DNA of 64,000 nt. Origin: Legionella quateirensis. GTDB lineage: Bacteria; Pseudomonadota; Gammaproteobacteria; Legionellales; Legionellaceae. Under the pieces are notes generated by a model. The model saw only the letters and a list, made by a program, of their open reading frames with translations, was not told where the DNA came from and searched no databases. The DNA lies in contig NZ_LNYR01000003.1 of assembly GCF_001467955.1 (NCBI RefSeq), positions 1 to 64,000 on the forward strand, read 5' to 3'. Both the position numbers and the translations under genes were made by a program. Below, one piece after another: positions 9,950 through 17,245 of this stretch (position 1 is the stretch's first letter; the number at the start of each line of letters is the position of its first letter).

Positions 9950-10851
9950 GATAATTGCTTATGATCCTCGACCACTTCATGAATCGTGCGCAATGCTCTT
10001 TTTGCTTCAAAATTCATCTCGGTTTGTTGGTTAACAAGATACATCATTGCTTTCCATAAAGCCCAGGCGCGTCCTCGTGCCCCAGTGTTTGGGTCAAGTT
10101 CCAGTGTTTCAAAAAAAATGCCCCGACTTTTTCCTTCAAATAGTGTCCAGGCAATAGCAAGATCGCAAGCAGGATCGCCGATTGCGAGTTGGCCAAAATC
10201 AATCACCGCACTTAATTTCCCTTGAGAAAGCAGTAAATTGCCAACACTCACATCACCATGGACCCATACTGGTAGATTTTGCCATGAGGTGGACAGTGCT
10301 TGTTCCCAAACTTGCGTTGCGGCATGAAAATCTATATGGCCCTTTAAGTCTTCGATGGCTTTGCGTGTCTCTGAATCATAAACGGCTAAATCACCACCAC
10401 GATAAAAACTCTGGGGACCAGCAAGAGGGCCACCCATTGAATCGATGCTCTGGAGCGCTTTAAGAAATAAAGCTAAACCATGTGCAAATTCAGGCAAATC
10501 ATTAATGGGAGCAGCTGCCGTCTCTCCAGGAAGCCAACGATTAATGGACCACCTCCAAGGATACAGTGTATTGGGTTTTCCCATCGCAAGAGGTGCGGGT
10601 ATGGGAAGAGGAAGATGTGGGGCTAATTGGGGTAACCATGCTTGCTCTTTTTCCACTTGTCCAGCGTATTCGGCGCTACTTGGCATGCGAATGAGCATTT
10701 CTGTACCTAAATGAAAAGTTCTATTGTCCCAACCGCTATTTTTTACAGCTTGGATAGGCAGATGACTCCACTGTGGAAATTGCTGAGCAATGAGCTCGCA
10801 TACTAGGGCTTCAGTAATATTCATTTGTTTGTTGGATTGTGTATTCGTCAT
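9946..10851 (-). CDS. Aminoglycoside phosphotransferase family protein
   Basis: This is a second APH-fold kinase with standard motifs: 'WVHGDVSVGNLLL' (catalytic loop) and 'SAVIDFGQLAIGDPACDLA' (metal-binding DFG plus the GDPACDLA segment typical of APH enzymes). It uses ATP or GTP to phosphorylate a hydroxyl on a small molecule. I place the start at the ATG at 10851 ('MTNTQSN'); the frame stays open 15 codons further up to 10896, but that stretch looks non-conserved. The stop overlaps the start of the next APH-like gene. Its motif set is closer to real APH and macrolide kinases than that of its neighbour. Antibiotic resistance is not proven. Confidence 0.85.
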   Translation of the reverse strand: MTNTQSNKQMNITEALVCELIAQQFPQWSHLPIQAVKNSGWDNRTFHLGTEMLIRMPSSAEYAGQVEKEQAWLPQLAPHLPLPIPAPLAMGKPNTLYPWRWSINRWLPGETAAAPINDLPEFAHGLALFLKALQSIDSMGGPLAGPQSFYRGGDLAVYDSETRKAIEDLKGHIDFHAATQVWEQALSTSWQNLPVWVHGDVSVGNLLLSQGKLSAVIDFGQLAIGDPACDLAIAWTLFEGKSRGIFFETLELDPNTGARGRAWALWKAMMYLVNQQTEMNFEAKRALRTIHEVVEDHKQLS

Positions 10852-11071
10852 TAGTACACCATAAAATCGATATTCTACCATATTAGCAATGAGCATCTTC
10901 TTAAGTGAATTCTTTTGTAAGAGAAAATACCGCTATTTTTCCCAAAATGAATTTTTCTGTTAGATTAAAATAATAAGCTTGTACCTGATACGCACGTAGT
11001 TCTACGTATTGATGCATCTTAGGCCCTATTTGTATAATTATTGTGTAATTTGGATTTAGGAGATAGTAAGA

Positions 11072-11851
11072 ATGAATCAACCGCAACGAATTTTTATTGT
11101 TGGGCATCATGGTGCTGGTAAAGGATTATTAGCAAAGTCTGTAGCTCAATCATTAGGGTGGCAATTTGTCGATGCGGATTTGGGGTTAGAGTCTCATGTT
11201 GGACGACATATGTCTGAAATTCTTGGAGGCCCTGGGAGTGATGCGTTTTATGAATGTCAGTTTGATATATTAACCTCCCTTTGCACCCAAGAGCATATTG
11301 TGGTGACAACCGATTCCAGTGTTGTTCTGTCTTTAAAAAATCGTCAATTATTGCGAGATGAAATGACCATATTTTTGGATGTGAGTACTCCGATTCAAAT
11401 CGATCGTACTGCACGCAATCCAGCAAATTTATTGCCTGTACCAAGTTGGAGAGACTTTTTTGACCAATTACATGATGAGCGCGATAACCTATATAAAGCA
11501 GTGGCTACGCTGACTATTCATGGAGATGATGGCAAATTAGAAGACCATACGAGTTGTATTGTGACGGCTATTTTGGGAAATGAAGAAAGGCTACTCCAGA
11601 AAAGCCTAAAATCAATTTTGGAGAAAAAAGATTTCACTTTATACCATAAAGAACTCCACACAAAAGTTGAATTATCTGAACAACAAGCCTTGTACCTCAA
11701 GTTATTGGCTCAAGGAAAAACGGCAAAAGAAATTGCGCGTGAAGCTCATGTTTCTTATAGGACAGTCGAAGGGATGGTAGCTAAGTTGATGGAGTCCTTA
11801 GGATGTTCCTCCAGTAAAGAATTAATTGCTTTATATCATGAACAACCATGA
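11072..11851 (+). CDS. Shikimate-kinase-like P-loop domain fused to LuxR-type HTH
   Basis: Residues 1-165 resemble a nucleoside/shikimate kinase fold: Walker A 'GHHGAGKG' (residues 11-18), 'FVDADLGLESHVGR' (a shikimate-kinase-like 'D..IE...G' segment), 'SEILGGPGSDAFYECQ' and a late beta-strand 'MTIFLDVS'. Residues ~200-259 are a LuxR/FixJ-type helix-turn-helix with 'QGKTAKEIAREAHVSYRTV'. The fusion suggests an ATP- or ligand-sensing transcription regulator instead of an aromatic-pathway enzyme. A ribosome-binding site 'taggag' precedes the ATG. It is transcribed away from the APH-like pair. Its targets are unknown. Confidence 0.7.
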   Translation: MNQPQRIFIVGHHGAGKGLLAKSVAQSLGWQFVDADLGLESHVGRHMSEILGGPGSDAFYECQFDILTSLCTQEHIVVTTDSSVVLSLKNRQLLRDEMTIFLDVSTPIQIDRTARNPANLLPVPSWRDFFDQLHDERDNLYKAVATLTIHGDDGKLEDHTSCIVTAILGNEERLLQKSLKSILEKKDFTLYHKELHTKVELSEQQALYLKLLAQGKTAKEIAREAHVSYRTVEGMVAKLMESLGCSSSKELIALYHEQP

Positions 11852-11859
11852 GTCTAGAA

Positions 11860-12603
11860 CTATTCGATTGGCTTAACTAATAAATAAGTTTTTCGCGTTG
11901 TTGGCATCAATCGTTCAATAGCATAGCGAAGCATGGTTCTTGGCATCCGACAAGCATGGCTGTCTAAAAATTCGACGAGGATTGCTTGATTACGTTTCCC
12001 CACTTCCCTTAACATCCAGCCAACTGCCTTATGAATTAAATCATGTTTATCACACAGCAGGTTTCCTGCAATTTTAAGCGTGCATTCAAAATGATTGTTT
12101 CGGATAAAATACCAAGTGGCGATTATAGTTATGCGTTTTTCCCAAAGGTTAGTACTTTCTGCAAGGGTGAAGAGGAGTGTTTTGTCCTTATCTAATAAAT
12201 GTGCGCCAACAATCCAATGGGCTGAAGCATCAACTAAATTCCAGTTAGTAACCTGATGGATGTGAGTTAAATAAAATTGAAAAATCGTTTGCTTAAGGTC
12301 TGTATCTCCTTTTTGATAACGGGTTACTAAAATCAACAAGGCTAATAATCGCTCTTCATTGATGGGTGAATACAACAATTCTTGTAACAAAGAAAAGGGT
12401 AGTAGTGATTGATAACGTTTGGCAACTTTTCTTAAATCAGGGACGCGTACACCCATAAATTGGTCATGCTCTGCATAATCTCCTGGTCTTGTTTTATAAT
12501 AGATTGCTTTTGGCTGCGAATCAGGTTTTTTGAGTAACTCGAGCTCGCTTCTAAGTGTTTTGAGTGACTCCATCATTTCGGTTTTATTTAGAGTTGTTGT
12601 CAT
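11860..12603 (-). CDS. AlkD-like DNA alkylation repair protein
   Basis: The 247-residue all-helical protein matches the DNA alkylation repair (AlkD/AlkC-like HEAT-repeat) family: 'YYKTRPGDYAEHDQFMGVRVPDLRKVAK' at the N-terminus (split here by description, key residues F, G, V, P and R), then 'NWNLVDASAHWIVG', 'LWEKRITIIATWYFIR', 'DLIHKAVGWMLREVGKR' and the end 'MPRTMLRYAIERL'. AlkD removes bulky or cationic alkylated bases. It converges on the P-loop/LuxR gene with 8 bp between stops. The family call is firm; substrate range is not determined. Confidence 0.9.
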   Translation of the reverse strand: MTTTLNKTEMMESLKTLRSELELLKKPDSQPKAIYYKTRPGDYAEHDQFMGVRVPDLRKVAKRYQSLLPFSLLQELLYSPINEERLLALLILVTRYQKGDTDLKQTIFQFYLTHIHQVTNWNLVDASAHWIVGAHLLDKDKTLLFTLAESTNLWEKRITIIATWYFIRNNHFECTLKIAGNLLCDKHDLIHKAVGWMLREVGKRNQAILVEFLDSHACRMPRTMLRYAIERLMPTTRKTYLLVKPIE

Positions 12604-12622
12604 AGTTAAAGTCTTATTTTGG

Positions 12623-13068
12623 TTATTTTATGCCTATGTATACTGCACTTTCATGAGGCTTTTTGTAGAGCTCAAACTCAGTGAGGTAGGTTCTTTCGTA
12701 TATTGATTTTTTATTAAAATAGCTCCAAATAATTTGCCAGGCATTAATGATTGCTGAGGGATTAGGGCCGATTGCTTCAAAAACCAGATAGTTGCCCGCT
12801 TTTATAGTGACTCTATCTAAGTTCATAACGTTAGATTCATTCACAATTTCTATTCCCGCAGTGACTGTATAGTACCCTGATGAATCGGACTCATAATGGT
12901 GATACACGCCATAAACCGGCTTTTCTTGTTGTGCTCTGATGTTTGAATCAAAGAATTGTTCCCATAGTTGAGGCAGTCTTGCCGTTTGAGGATTAAATTC
13001 CTCTTCATTTTTTGTTCTTACACTGTAAATTCTTGAATCTGAGTCAATTGGGGGATAATAACAGTCAT
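12623..13068 (-). pseudogene. GyrI-like / AraC effector-binding domain protein, frameshifted
   Basis: The ATG at 13068, with a GGAG ribosome-binding site, encodes a GyrI-type N-terminus ('MTVIIPQLTQIQEFTV') that stops at 13018. In the -1 frame the protein continues as 'VRTKNEEEFNPQTARLPQLW' and on through 'EKPVYGVYHHYESD' to the stop at 12623. Joined, the parts give a ~150-residue GyrI-like small-molecule-binding domain with the typical 'LWEQFF' helix and 'YGVYHHYESD' strand. One small indel near 13018-13030 therefore breaks the gene. Without it, the only start left for the C-terminal part is a GTG at 12907. A sequencing error cannot be excluded. Confidence 0.75.
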
Positions 13069-13089
13069 ACCGTTCTCCAAATAGAAGTT

Positions 13090-13518
13090 TTAATTAATAT
13101 AAGCCTGCATGGCATTTGCAATGACGCGTTTGTCCTCTTCACTGATTTTTAATAATCCAAAACGAAATGGGTATCCCCAATTCTTAGTATTTTTTGTCAA
13201 TTCAAGTGATTCAAGGAGCCCGTGTATGGGAACATCAAATCGTTTATTGGCCCAAAGTACATTGCGTCGAAATGGAAAAAAACCATTACCCATATCCACT
13301 TGATAGGGTGCGCCAGGTAGAACGATTCCAAGTGCTGTAAATGCTTGCAGTTTCTCGATGCCTTTAAAGTGCAGAGTTGGTGAGTAATAGATGATGCAAT
13401 CACCTGCTTGTATTCTTTTTAGAGGCGCAAGTTTACCGTGGCAAACTTGCATAAAGCCTTTATCCACTCCAATTCGTACGTGGGACGCGCAGGCGACAGC
13501 CAGCCAGTTTTGGTTCAT
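13090..13518 (-). CDS. EVE domain protein
   Basis: At 142 residues this is a single EVE domain (PUA-like fold). It starts with 'NWLAVACASHVRIGVDKGFM', has the loop 'GDCIIYYSPTLHF', then 'FTALGIVLPGAPYQ' and the end 'WGYPFRFGLLKIS'. EVE domains bind modified nucleotides, and in bacteria they sit in restriction or RNA-modification contexts. Here no restriction enzyme is adjacent. It is 22 bp from the frameshifted GyrI-like gene and 3 bp from the VOC gene, so all three may share one transcript. The ligand is unknown. Confidence 0.85.
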   Translation of the reverse strand: MNQNWLAVACASHVRIGVDKGFMQVCHGKLAPLKRIQAGDCIIYYSPTLHFKGIEKLQAFTALGIVLPGAPYQVDMGNGFFPFRRNVLWANKRFDVPIHGLLESLELTKNTKNWGYPFRFGLLKISEEDKRVIANAMQAYIN

Positions 13519-13520
13519 GA

Positions 13521-13889
13521 TTAGTTCTTTGAAAAAAAACGAATTCGATGACCATCTGGGTCGCAGGTTACAAACGTGTAACCAAAATCCATTGGTGTTG
13601 GTTCTTGTATTATTTTAAAGTTTTTCGTTTGATAATTTCTAAAAAGTTCATCAACGGCTTGTTCATCGGGAACCAAAATAGCGAGTTCGCTACCGCCACC
13701 CAATGCAGTTGGTGCAGGTAACGCAGAATTTTGAGACCATAATCCCAATCGCAAACCGGATTTTAATACAAACATGGCGTAATCAGGCTCAGTGTGGATA
13801 GGCTGGGCATTGAGTAATTCTGAGTAAAAACCTGTACTGTTTTCTATATTGCTCACATAAAATAAAACTAAATTGGGGTCAAACGTCAT
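13521..13889 (-). CDS. VOC (glyoxalase/bleomycin-resistance) superfamily protein
   Basis: The 122 residues form the two beta-alpha-beta-beta-beta modules of the vicinal oxygen chelate fold: 'VLFYVSNIENSTGFYSELL' at the start and 'YTFVTCDPDGHRIRFF' at the end. The second is a classic VOC C-terminal strand with Asp-Pro-Asp-Gly-His. The N-terminal metal His is replaced, so catalytic glyoxalase I activity is unlikely. It could bind a drug or act as a dioxygenase-like enzyme. It lies 2 bp upstream of the EVE gene. Confidence 0.85.
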   Translation of the reverse strand: MTFDPNLVLFYVSNIENSTGFYSELLNAQPIHTEPDYAMFVLKSGLRLGLWSQNSALPAPTALGGGSELAILVPDEQAVDELFRNYQTKNFKIIQEPTPMDFGYTFVTCDPDGHRIRFFSKN

Positions 13890-13966
13890 GATTTCTCCTG
13901 TTTTTTATTTCGTTAAATTCATTGGGGAATATAAAACAGACTCATGACAGTTTTTGTCAGCATCAT

Positions 13967-14659
13967 TTAATAGGATTGGGGAATATTATGTAGGATGCGC
14001 CACTTCTTTAAAAGGGATTGTCGGCGTTCGGAATATTTTTGTTCTTTAATGGATAATTGAAGAATTCTATCGGTTCTGAAGTGGCGGAAGTCCTGCCTAA
14101 GTTCACACCAACCCACCATGAGATGCGCTTCATCAAAAAAGCCGAGCGCAATAGGCCAGATTATTCGTGTCGAATGATTGTTTTGGAGATCTTGATATTC
14201 TAATTCGATTTTTCGCTCTAAACGTATCGCTTTGCGAATGAGAATAAGATCACTATCCTTACTTTCGGCACATTTTCCTGGAGGAACTAAGAGTCCTGAA
14301 GTTTCTAGTTGGTGTTTTAATTCAGTAGGAAGGACTGCTGAAATTTTTGCAAGCACATTTTGAGCTGCGATTTTAAGTTGAGTATCCGCTCGTTGTGCAA
14401 CCCAACGTGAACCTAGCACCATTGCCTCAATTTCATCATCTGAAAACATCAAAGGAGGCAACATAAAACCAGATTTAAGCACATAACCAACACCAGGTTC
14501 ACCTTCAATCGGCGCACCCAAGGATTGTAAGGTTATTATATCTCGATAAAGAGTCCGTAGGCTCACACCTAATTCTTCTGAAAGATTTTTGCCACTCACG
14601 GGTAATCGATGGCGTCGTAGTAGTTGAATTAAATCAAATAAACGTTCAGTTCGAGACAT
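13967..14659 (-). CDS. YafY/DeoR-type transcription regulator with WYL domain
   Basis: The N-terminal winged helix reads 'SRTERLFDLIQLLRRHRLPV' and 'LGVSLRTLYRDIITLQSLG', typical of the HTH_11/DeoR type. The C-terminal half is a WYL ligand-sensing domain ('IELEYQDLQNNHSTRIIWPI', 'LMVGWCELRQDFRHFRTDRI'). I prefer the ATG at 14659 over the in-frame upstream ATG at 14683, since family members begin with 'MSRTERL'. It is the upstream gene of the VOC/EVE group, 77 bp away, and may control it. WYL regulators answer to nucleic acids or other ligands. The ligand here is unknown. Confidence 0.9.
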   Translation of the reverse strand: MSRTERLFDLIQLLRRHRLPVSGKNLSEELGVSLRTLYRDIITLQSLGAPIEGEPGVGYVLKSGFMLPPLMFSDDEIEAMVLGSRWVAQRADTQLKIAAQNVLAKISAVLPTELKHQLETSGLLVPPGKCAESKDSDLILIRKAIRLERKIELEYQDLQNNHSTRIIWPIALGFFDEAHLMVGWCELRQDFRHFRTDRILQLSIKEQKYSERRQSLLKKWRILHNIPQSY

Positions 14660-14757
14660 TGTTGTAATAAATACTGCTGCCAAATTATGTCAGTAGTGTA
14701 TCATGAACACTTATAGAACTAATAATTTGCTTATTCTAATAGCAACGAACTTTGAGA

Positions 14758-15735
14758 TTAATGGATGCCCTCAAGAAACGCTTTAAAACCACCTGCGATC
14801 GGGCTATGCTGATTGGGATAATAGGCTTGGTAGGCCTGTCGATCCACACTCAGTATAAACTGATTAGACGCGAGTATATTCCAAAATAGCCGGATTTGTT
14901 TCGCTAAAAGGAATGCACTTAATAACCGTTCCTTTGTCGCTAATCCTAACCAATTTTCGAGGCAAGCATCTTGAAGTTTCTGGTAGGTTGAATCACCTTC
15001 TATTATTCCATGGTGAGTAACCGATTGTTCTAGACAGGTATGTAAAGAAAAAAATGGATGAATTATAGCGGTCTCGGCCCAATCAACAAACGTCATTCTT
15101 TTAGTATTTGGATCAAAAAGAACATTCTTATCATGAAAATCGTGATAACCGATAGTTTCAGGAATCCTAAAGCTCGCTAATAATTTGCACTGAGCTGAAA
15201 ATTTCGGGCTTAGGGTGTATAGTGTTTGTAATTCTTTATCGGTGAGTCCCTCTGCTTTTAAAAAAGTAGTTTGCTTTAAGATGTGATCATAAAGAAAGGG
15301 TAATTGATTTAATCGCCAATCGGGTACACCAAGTTTGAGAAACGTAGCGATAAACTCTTCAGATCTGCGTTGAATTGATGCATATTGCTTTATTGCTTGG
15401 CATAATAGCTCTGGCTTGAAGTTGGTTTTAAGCGTTTGACGCAAAGAAATACCCGCATCCTTCATTAGAAAACAATGTAAATCCTCATTAATTTCAATTA
15501 TATCGGGCACATCGGCATGGAATTGGGATGACAATACTCGAATGATTTTCGGTTCATTAGATAGAAAAAGAGAGGGTGGTGTTTGTTTTAAATAAAAACT
15601 CTCTGTTGATGTTGCAAATCGGATCACATGAGACCACGGTGTTGACAATACAATTTCTGGCGAGTGCTCTATTGAGTAGCCATTAGAAACCAGGTAATCG
15701 GTTCCCCATTTGAGAAGTGGTAGTAGATTATTCAT
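14758..15735 (-). CDS. APH-fold phosphotransferase, paralogue of the gene at 8987-9949
   Basis: The 325-residue protein has the kinase catalytic loop 'IGYHDFHDKNVLFDP' and a metal-binding 'TFVDWAETAIIHPFFSL', in which DFG is changed to DWA. It shares layout and several blocks ('LKDAGISLRQTLK', 'VPDWRLNQLPFLY') with the gene at 8987-9949, so the two arose by duplication. It stands alone between a WYL regulator and a divergent plus-strand operon. Function is probably kinase-like on a small molecule. Resistance is unproven. Confidence 0.8.
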   Translation of the reverse strand: MNNLLPLLKWGTDYLVSNGYSIEHSPEIVLSTPWSHVIRFATSTESFYLKQTPPSLFLSNEPKIIRVLSSQFHADVPDIIEINEDLHCFLMKDAGISLRQTLKTNFKPELLCQAIKQYASIQRRSEEFIATFLKLGVPDWRLNQLPFLYDHILKQTTFLKAEGLTDKELQTLYTLSPKFSAQCKLLASFRIPETIGYHDFHDKNVLFDPNTKRMTFVDWAETAIIHPFFSLHTCLEQSVTHHGIIEGDSTYQKLQDACLENWLGLATKERLLSAFLLAKQIRLFWNILASNQFILSVDRQAYQAYYPNQHSPIAGGFKAFLEGIH

Positions 15736-15889
15736 TTTTGGAAGTTAAAATGCATAAAATGACGAGAAAACTATAAGTCTTACTTAACATAAAAAACTTC
15801 CCTTTAAATAGTTACCAAGAGAATATTATACATAAAAAAGCGAGTCTCAATAGAATAGTAAAAGCAGGATAAAATAATGGAGCAGCAAG

Positions 15890-16186
15890 ATGATTAACCT
15901 ATATCCGTGGTATAAACAAAAGGATAATGGATTAATTCTTAGTTTGCTTATTCAACCCGGTGCCAAATGCAATCAAGTAGTAGGTGCTGTTGGAGGGGAA
16001 CTCAAGATAAAAATCGCGGCACCTTCTATTGAAGATAAAGCCAACATGGAATTAGTGCGATACCTGTCTGTCTTATTCAAAGTCCCTAAAAGTCAAATTA
16101 AAATAAAGAGAGGCCTTAAGTCTCGACACAAGATCATTGAAGTCATTGGTTGTGGTGTTGATGCTCTTCAGTGGTGTAAAATTTAA
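15890..16186 (+). CDS. DUF167 (YggU/UPF0235) family protein
   Basis: This 98-residue protein matches the UPF0235 family: 'LILSLLIQPGAKCNQVVG', 'LKIKIAAPSIEDKANMELV' and 'VPKSQIKIKRGLKSRHKIIEV'. The family fold is a small alpha/beta sandwich, and its function is unknown. The ATG is preceded by 'ggag' at a good distance. It opens a plus-strand group with a cupin and a nucleotidyltransferase. Confidence 0.9.
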   Translation: MINLYPWYKQKDNGLILSLLIQPGAKCNQVVGAVGGELKIKIAAPSIEDKANMELVRYLSVLFKVPKSQIKIKRGLKSRHKIIEVIGCGVDALQWCKI

Positions 16187-16212
16187 AGAATGATTTTAAA
16201 TAATGAGCCTAA

Positions 16213-16491
16213 ATGCTGGATACAACAATAATTGAGAACAATTGGCGCTCTCGTGGCTTTAGTTTTGAGCTTTGGGAAGATCCCCCAGGTCAAATTTGGA
16301 AAGATTTTAAGCATGAAACGGATGAGTTATTCATGTTGCTTGAAGGTGAAGTTATTTTAACCGTGGGCAATAAAACGTTAAAACCTGCTATTGGAGAAGA
16401 AGTATTGATTCCAGCAGGAGTAGATCATACGGTTCAAACCAGTTCCACCACAGGGAGCCGTTGGTATTATGGTTACAAAGTAAGAAGGTAA
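16213..16491 (+). CDS. Small cupin-domain protein
   Basis: The 92 residues form one cupin barrel. Motif 1 is 'HETDELFMLLEGEVILTVG', with His-x-x-x-x-Glu and the Gly. Motif 2 is 'PAIGEEVLIPAGVDHTVQT', with the metal His. The metal ligands look intact, so a metal-binding sensor or enzyme is possible. It lies 4 bp upstream of the nucleotidyltransferase gene, probably in one transcript with it and the DUF167 gene. Confidence 0.88.
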   Translation: MLDTTIIENNWRSRGFSFELWEDPPGQIWKDFKHETDELFMLLEGEVILTVGNKTLKPAIGEEVLIPAGVDHTVQTSSTTGSRWYYGYKVRR

Positions 16492-16495
16492 GGAA

Positions 16496-17152
16496 ATGAC
16501 ACAAAAGAAAATATCATTAGAAAATGATGTTGTTCTGCAATTCATTGTTGATGAATTAATATCTTTACATCATTGCCATACAATTATTTTATATGGCTCG
16601 CGCGCACGAGGAGACTTCACAGTAACCAGTGATTATGATGTTGCAGGGATTAGAGAAAAAGGAGATAAGCAACGAATTGCACGCTTTGATGAAGCACATC
16701 AAGTTTATCATGATATTTTTGTTTATCCCGAGAATGCTTTTGATTCAATTTCTGATGAACATTTATGTATGTCAGATGGTATCGTTGTTGTTGAAAAAGC
16801 TCATTTTGGCACAGAGTTATTAAAAAAACTCTCTGCTTTTTTAATATTGCCTGAGTCCCTCCCTCCTGATGAAATTACAGCACGTAGAGTGTGGTATCAA
16901 AAAATGCTGGCAAGGGCATATACTAGAGATTTAGAAGGGAAATATCGCCATATTTGGTCAATCTTCACAATTCTAGAGGATTATTTTGTATTCAAAGAAT
17001 TGCGTTATCAAGGTCCAAAAAAAGCATTCAAGTATTTAGAAACACACGATCCAGAGACTTTATCATTATTTGATGAGGCCATAATGAATATCGATAACTT
17101 GGATGCCTTAAATAGGCTAATTACAAGAGTTATAAAGATAGACAAAACGTAG
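16496..17152 (+). CDS. Nucleotidyltransferase-domain protein
   Basis: The N-terminal ~90 residues contain the polymerase-beta-type nucleotidyltransferase motif 'LYGSRARGDFTVTSDYDVAG' (Gly-Ser and Asp-x-Asp), followed by 'VYHDIFVYP' with the third acidic residue. The C-terminal half is helical, with 'WYQKMLARAYTRDLEGKYRH', as in kanamycin-type or MNT-like proteins with a helical tail. It probably transfers a nucleotide to a small molecule or protein; the target is unknown. It follows the cupin gene by 4 bp. Confidence 0.85.
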   Translation: MTQKKISLENDVVLQFIVDELISLHHCHTIILYGSRARGDFTVTSDYDVAGIREKGDKQRIARFDEAHQVYHDIFVYPENAFDSISDEHLCMSDGIVVVEKAHFGTELLKKLSAFLILPESLPPDEITARRVWYQKMLARAYTRDLEGKYRHIWSIFTILEDYFVFKELRYQGPKKAFKYLETHDPETLSLFDEAIMNIDNLDALNRLITRVIKIDKT

Positions 17153-17159
17153 GATAATT

Positions 17160-17234
17160 ATGCCAGAATTAGATATTGAAATTATCAAAGATAATCCAGA
17201 GTACTATCTTTTGAAAAGGCATCTATTATTTTAG
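17160..17234 (+). CDS. Very short ORF, possibly a remnant
   Basis: An ATG with a weak 'aggat' site opens a 24-residue ORF (start 'MPELDIEIIKDNPEYY') between the nucleotidyltransferase and histidine kinase genes. It resembles the beginning of a longer protein cut short. It may be a leader peptide, a gene fragment or chance. No function can be given. Confidence 0.25.
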   Translation: MPELDIEIIKDNPEYYLLKRHLLF

Positions 17235-17245
17235 AGTACATAGTA

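Noticed and set aside
11072-11851. Aromatic-pathway shikimate kinase (aroK)
   Set aside because: The LuxR-type C-terminus and weak conservation of substrate residues argue against the housekeeping enzyme.
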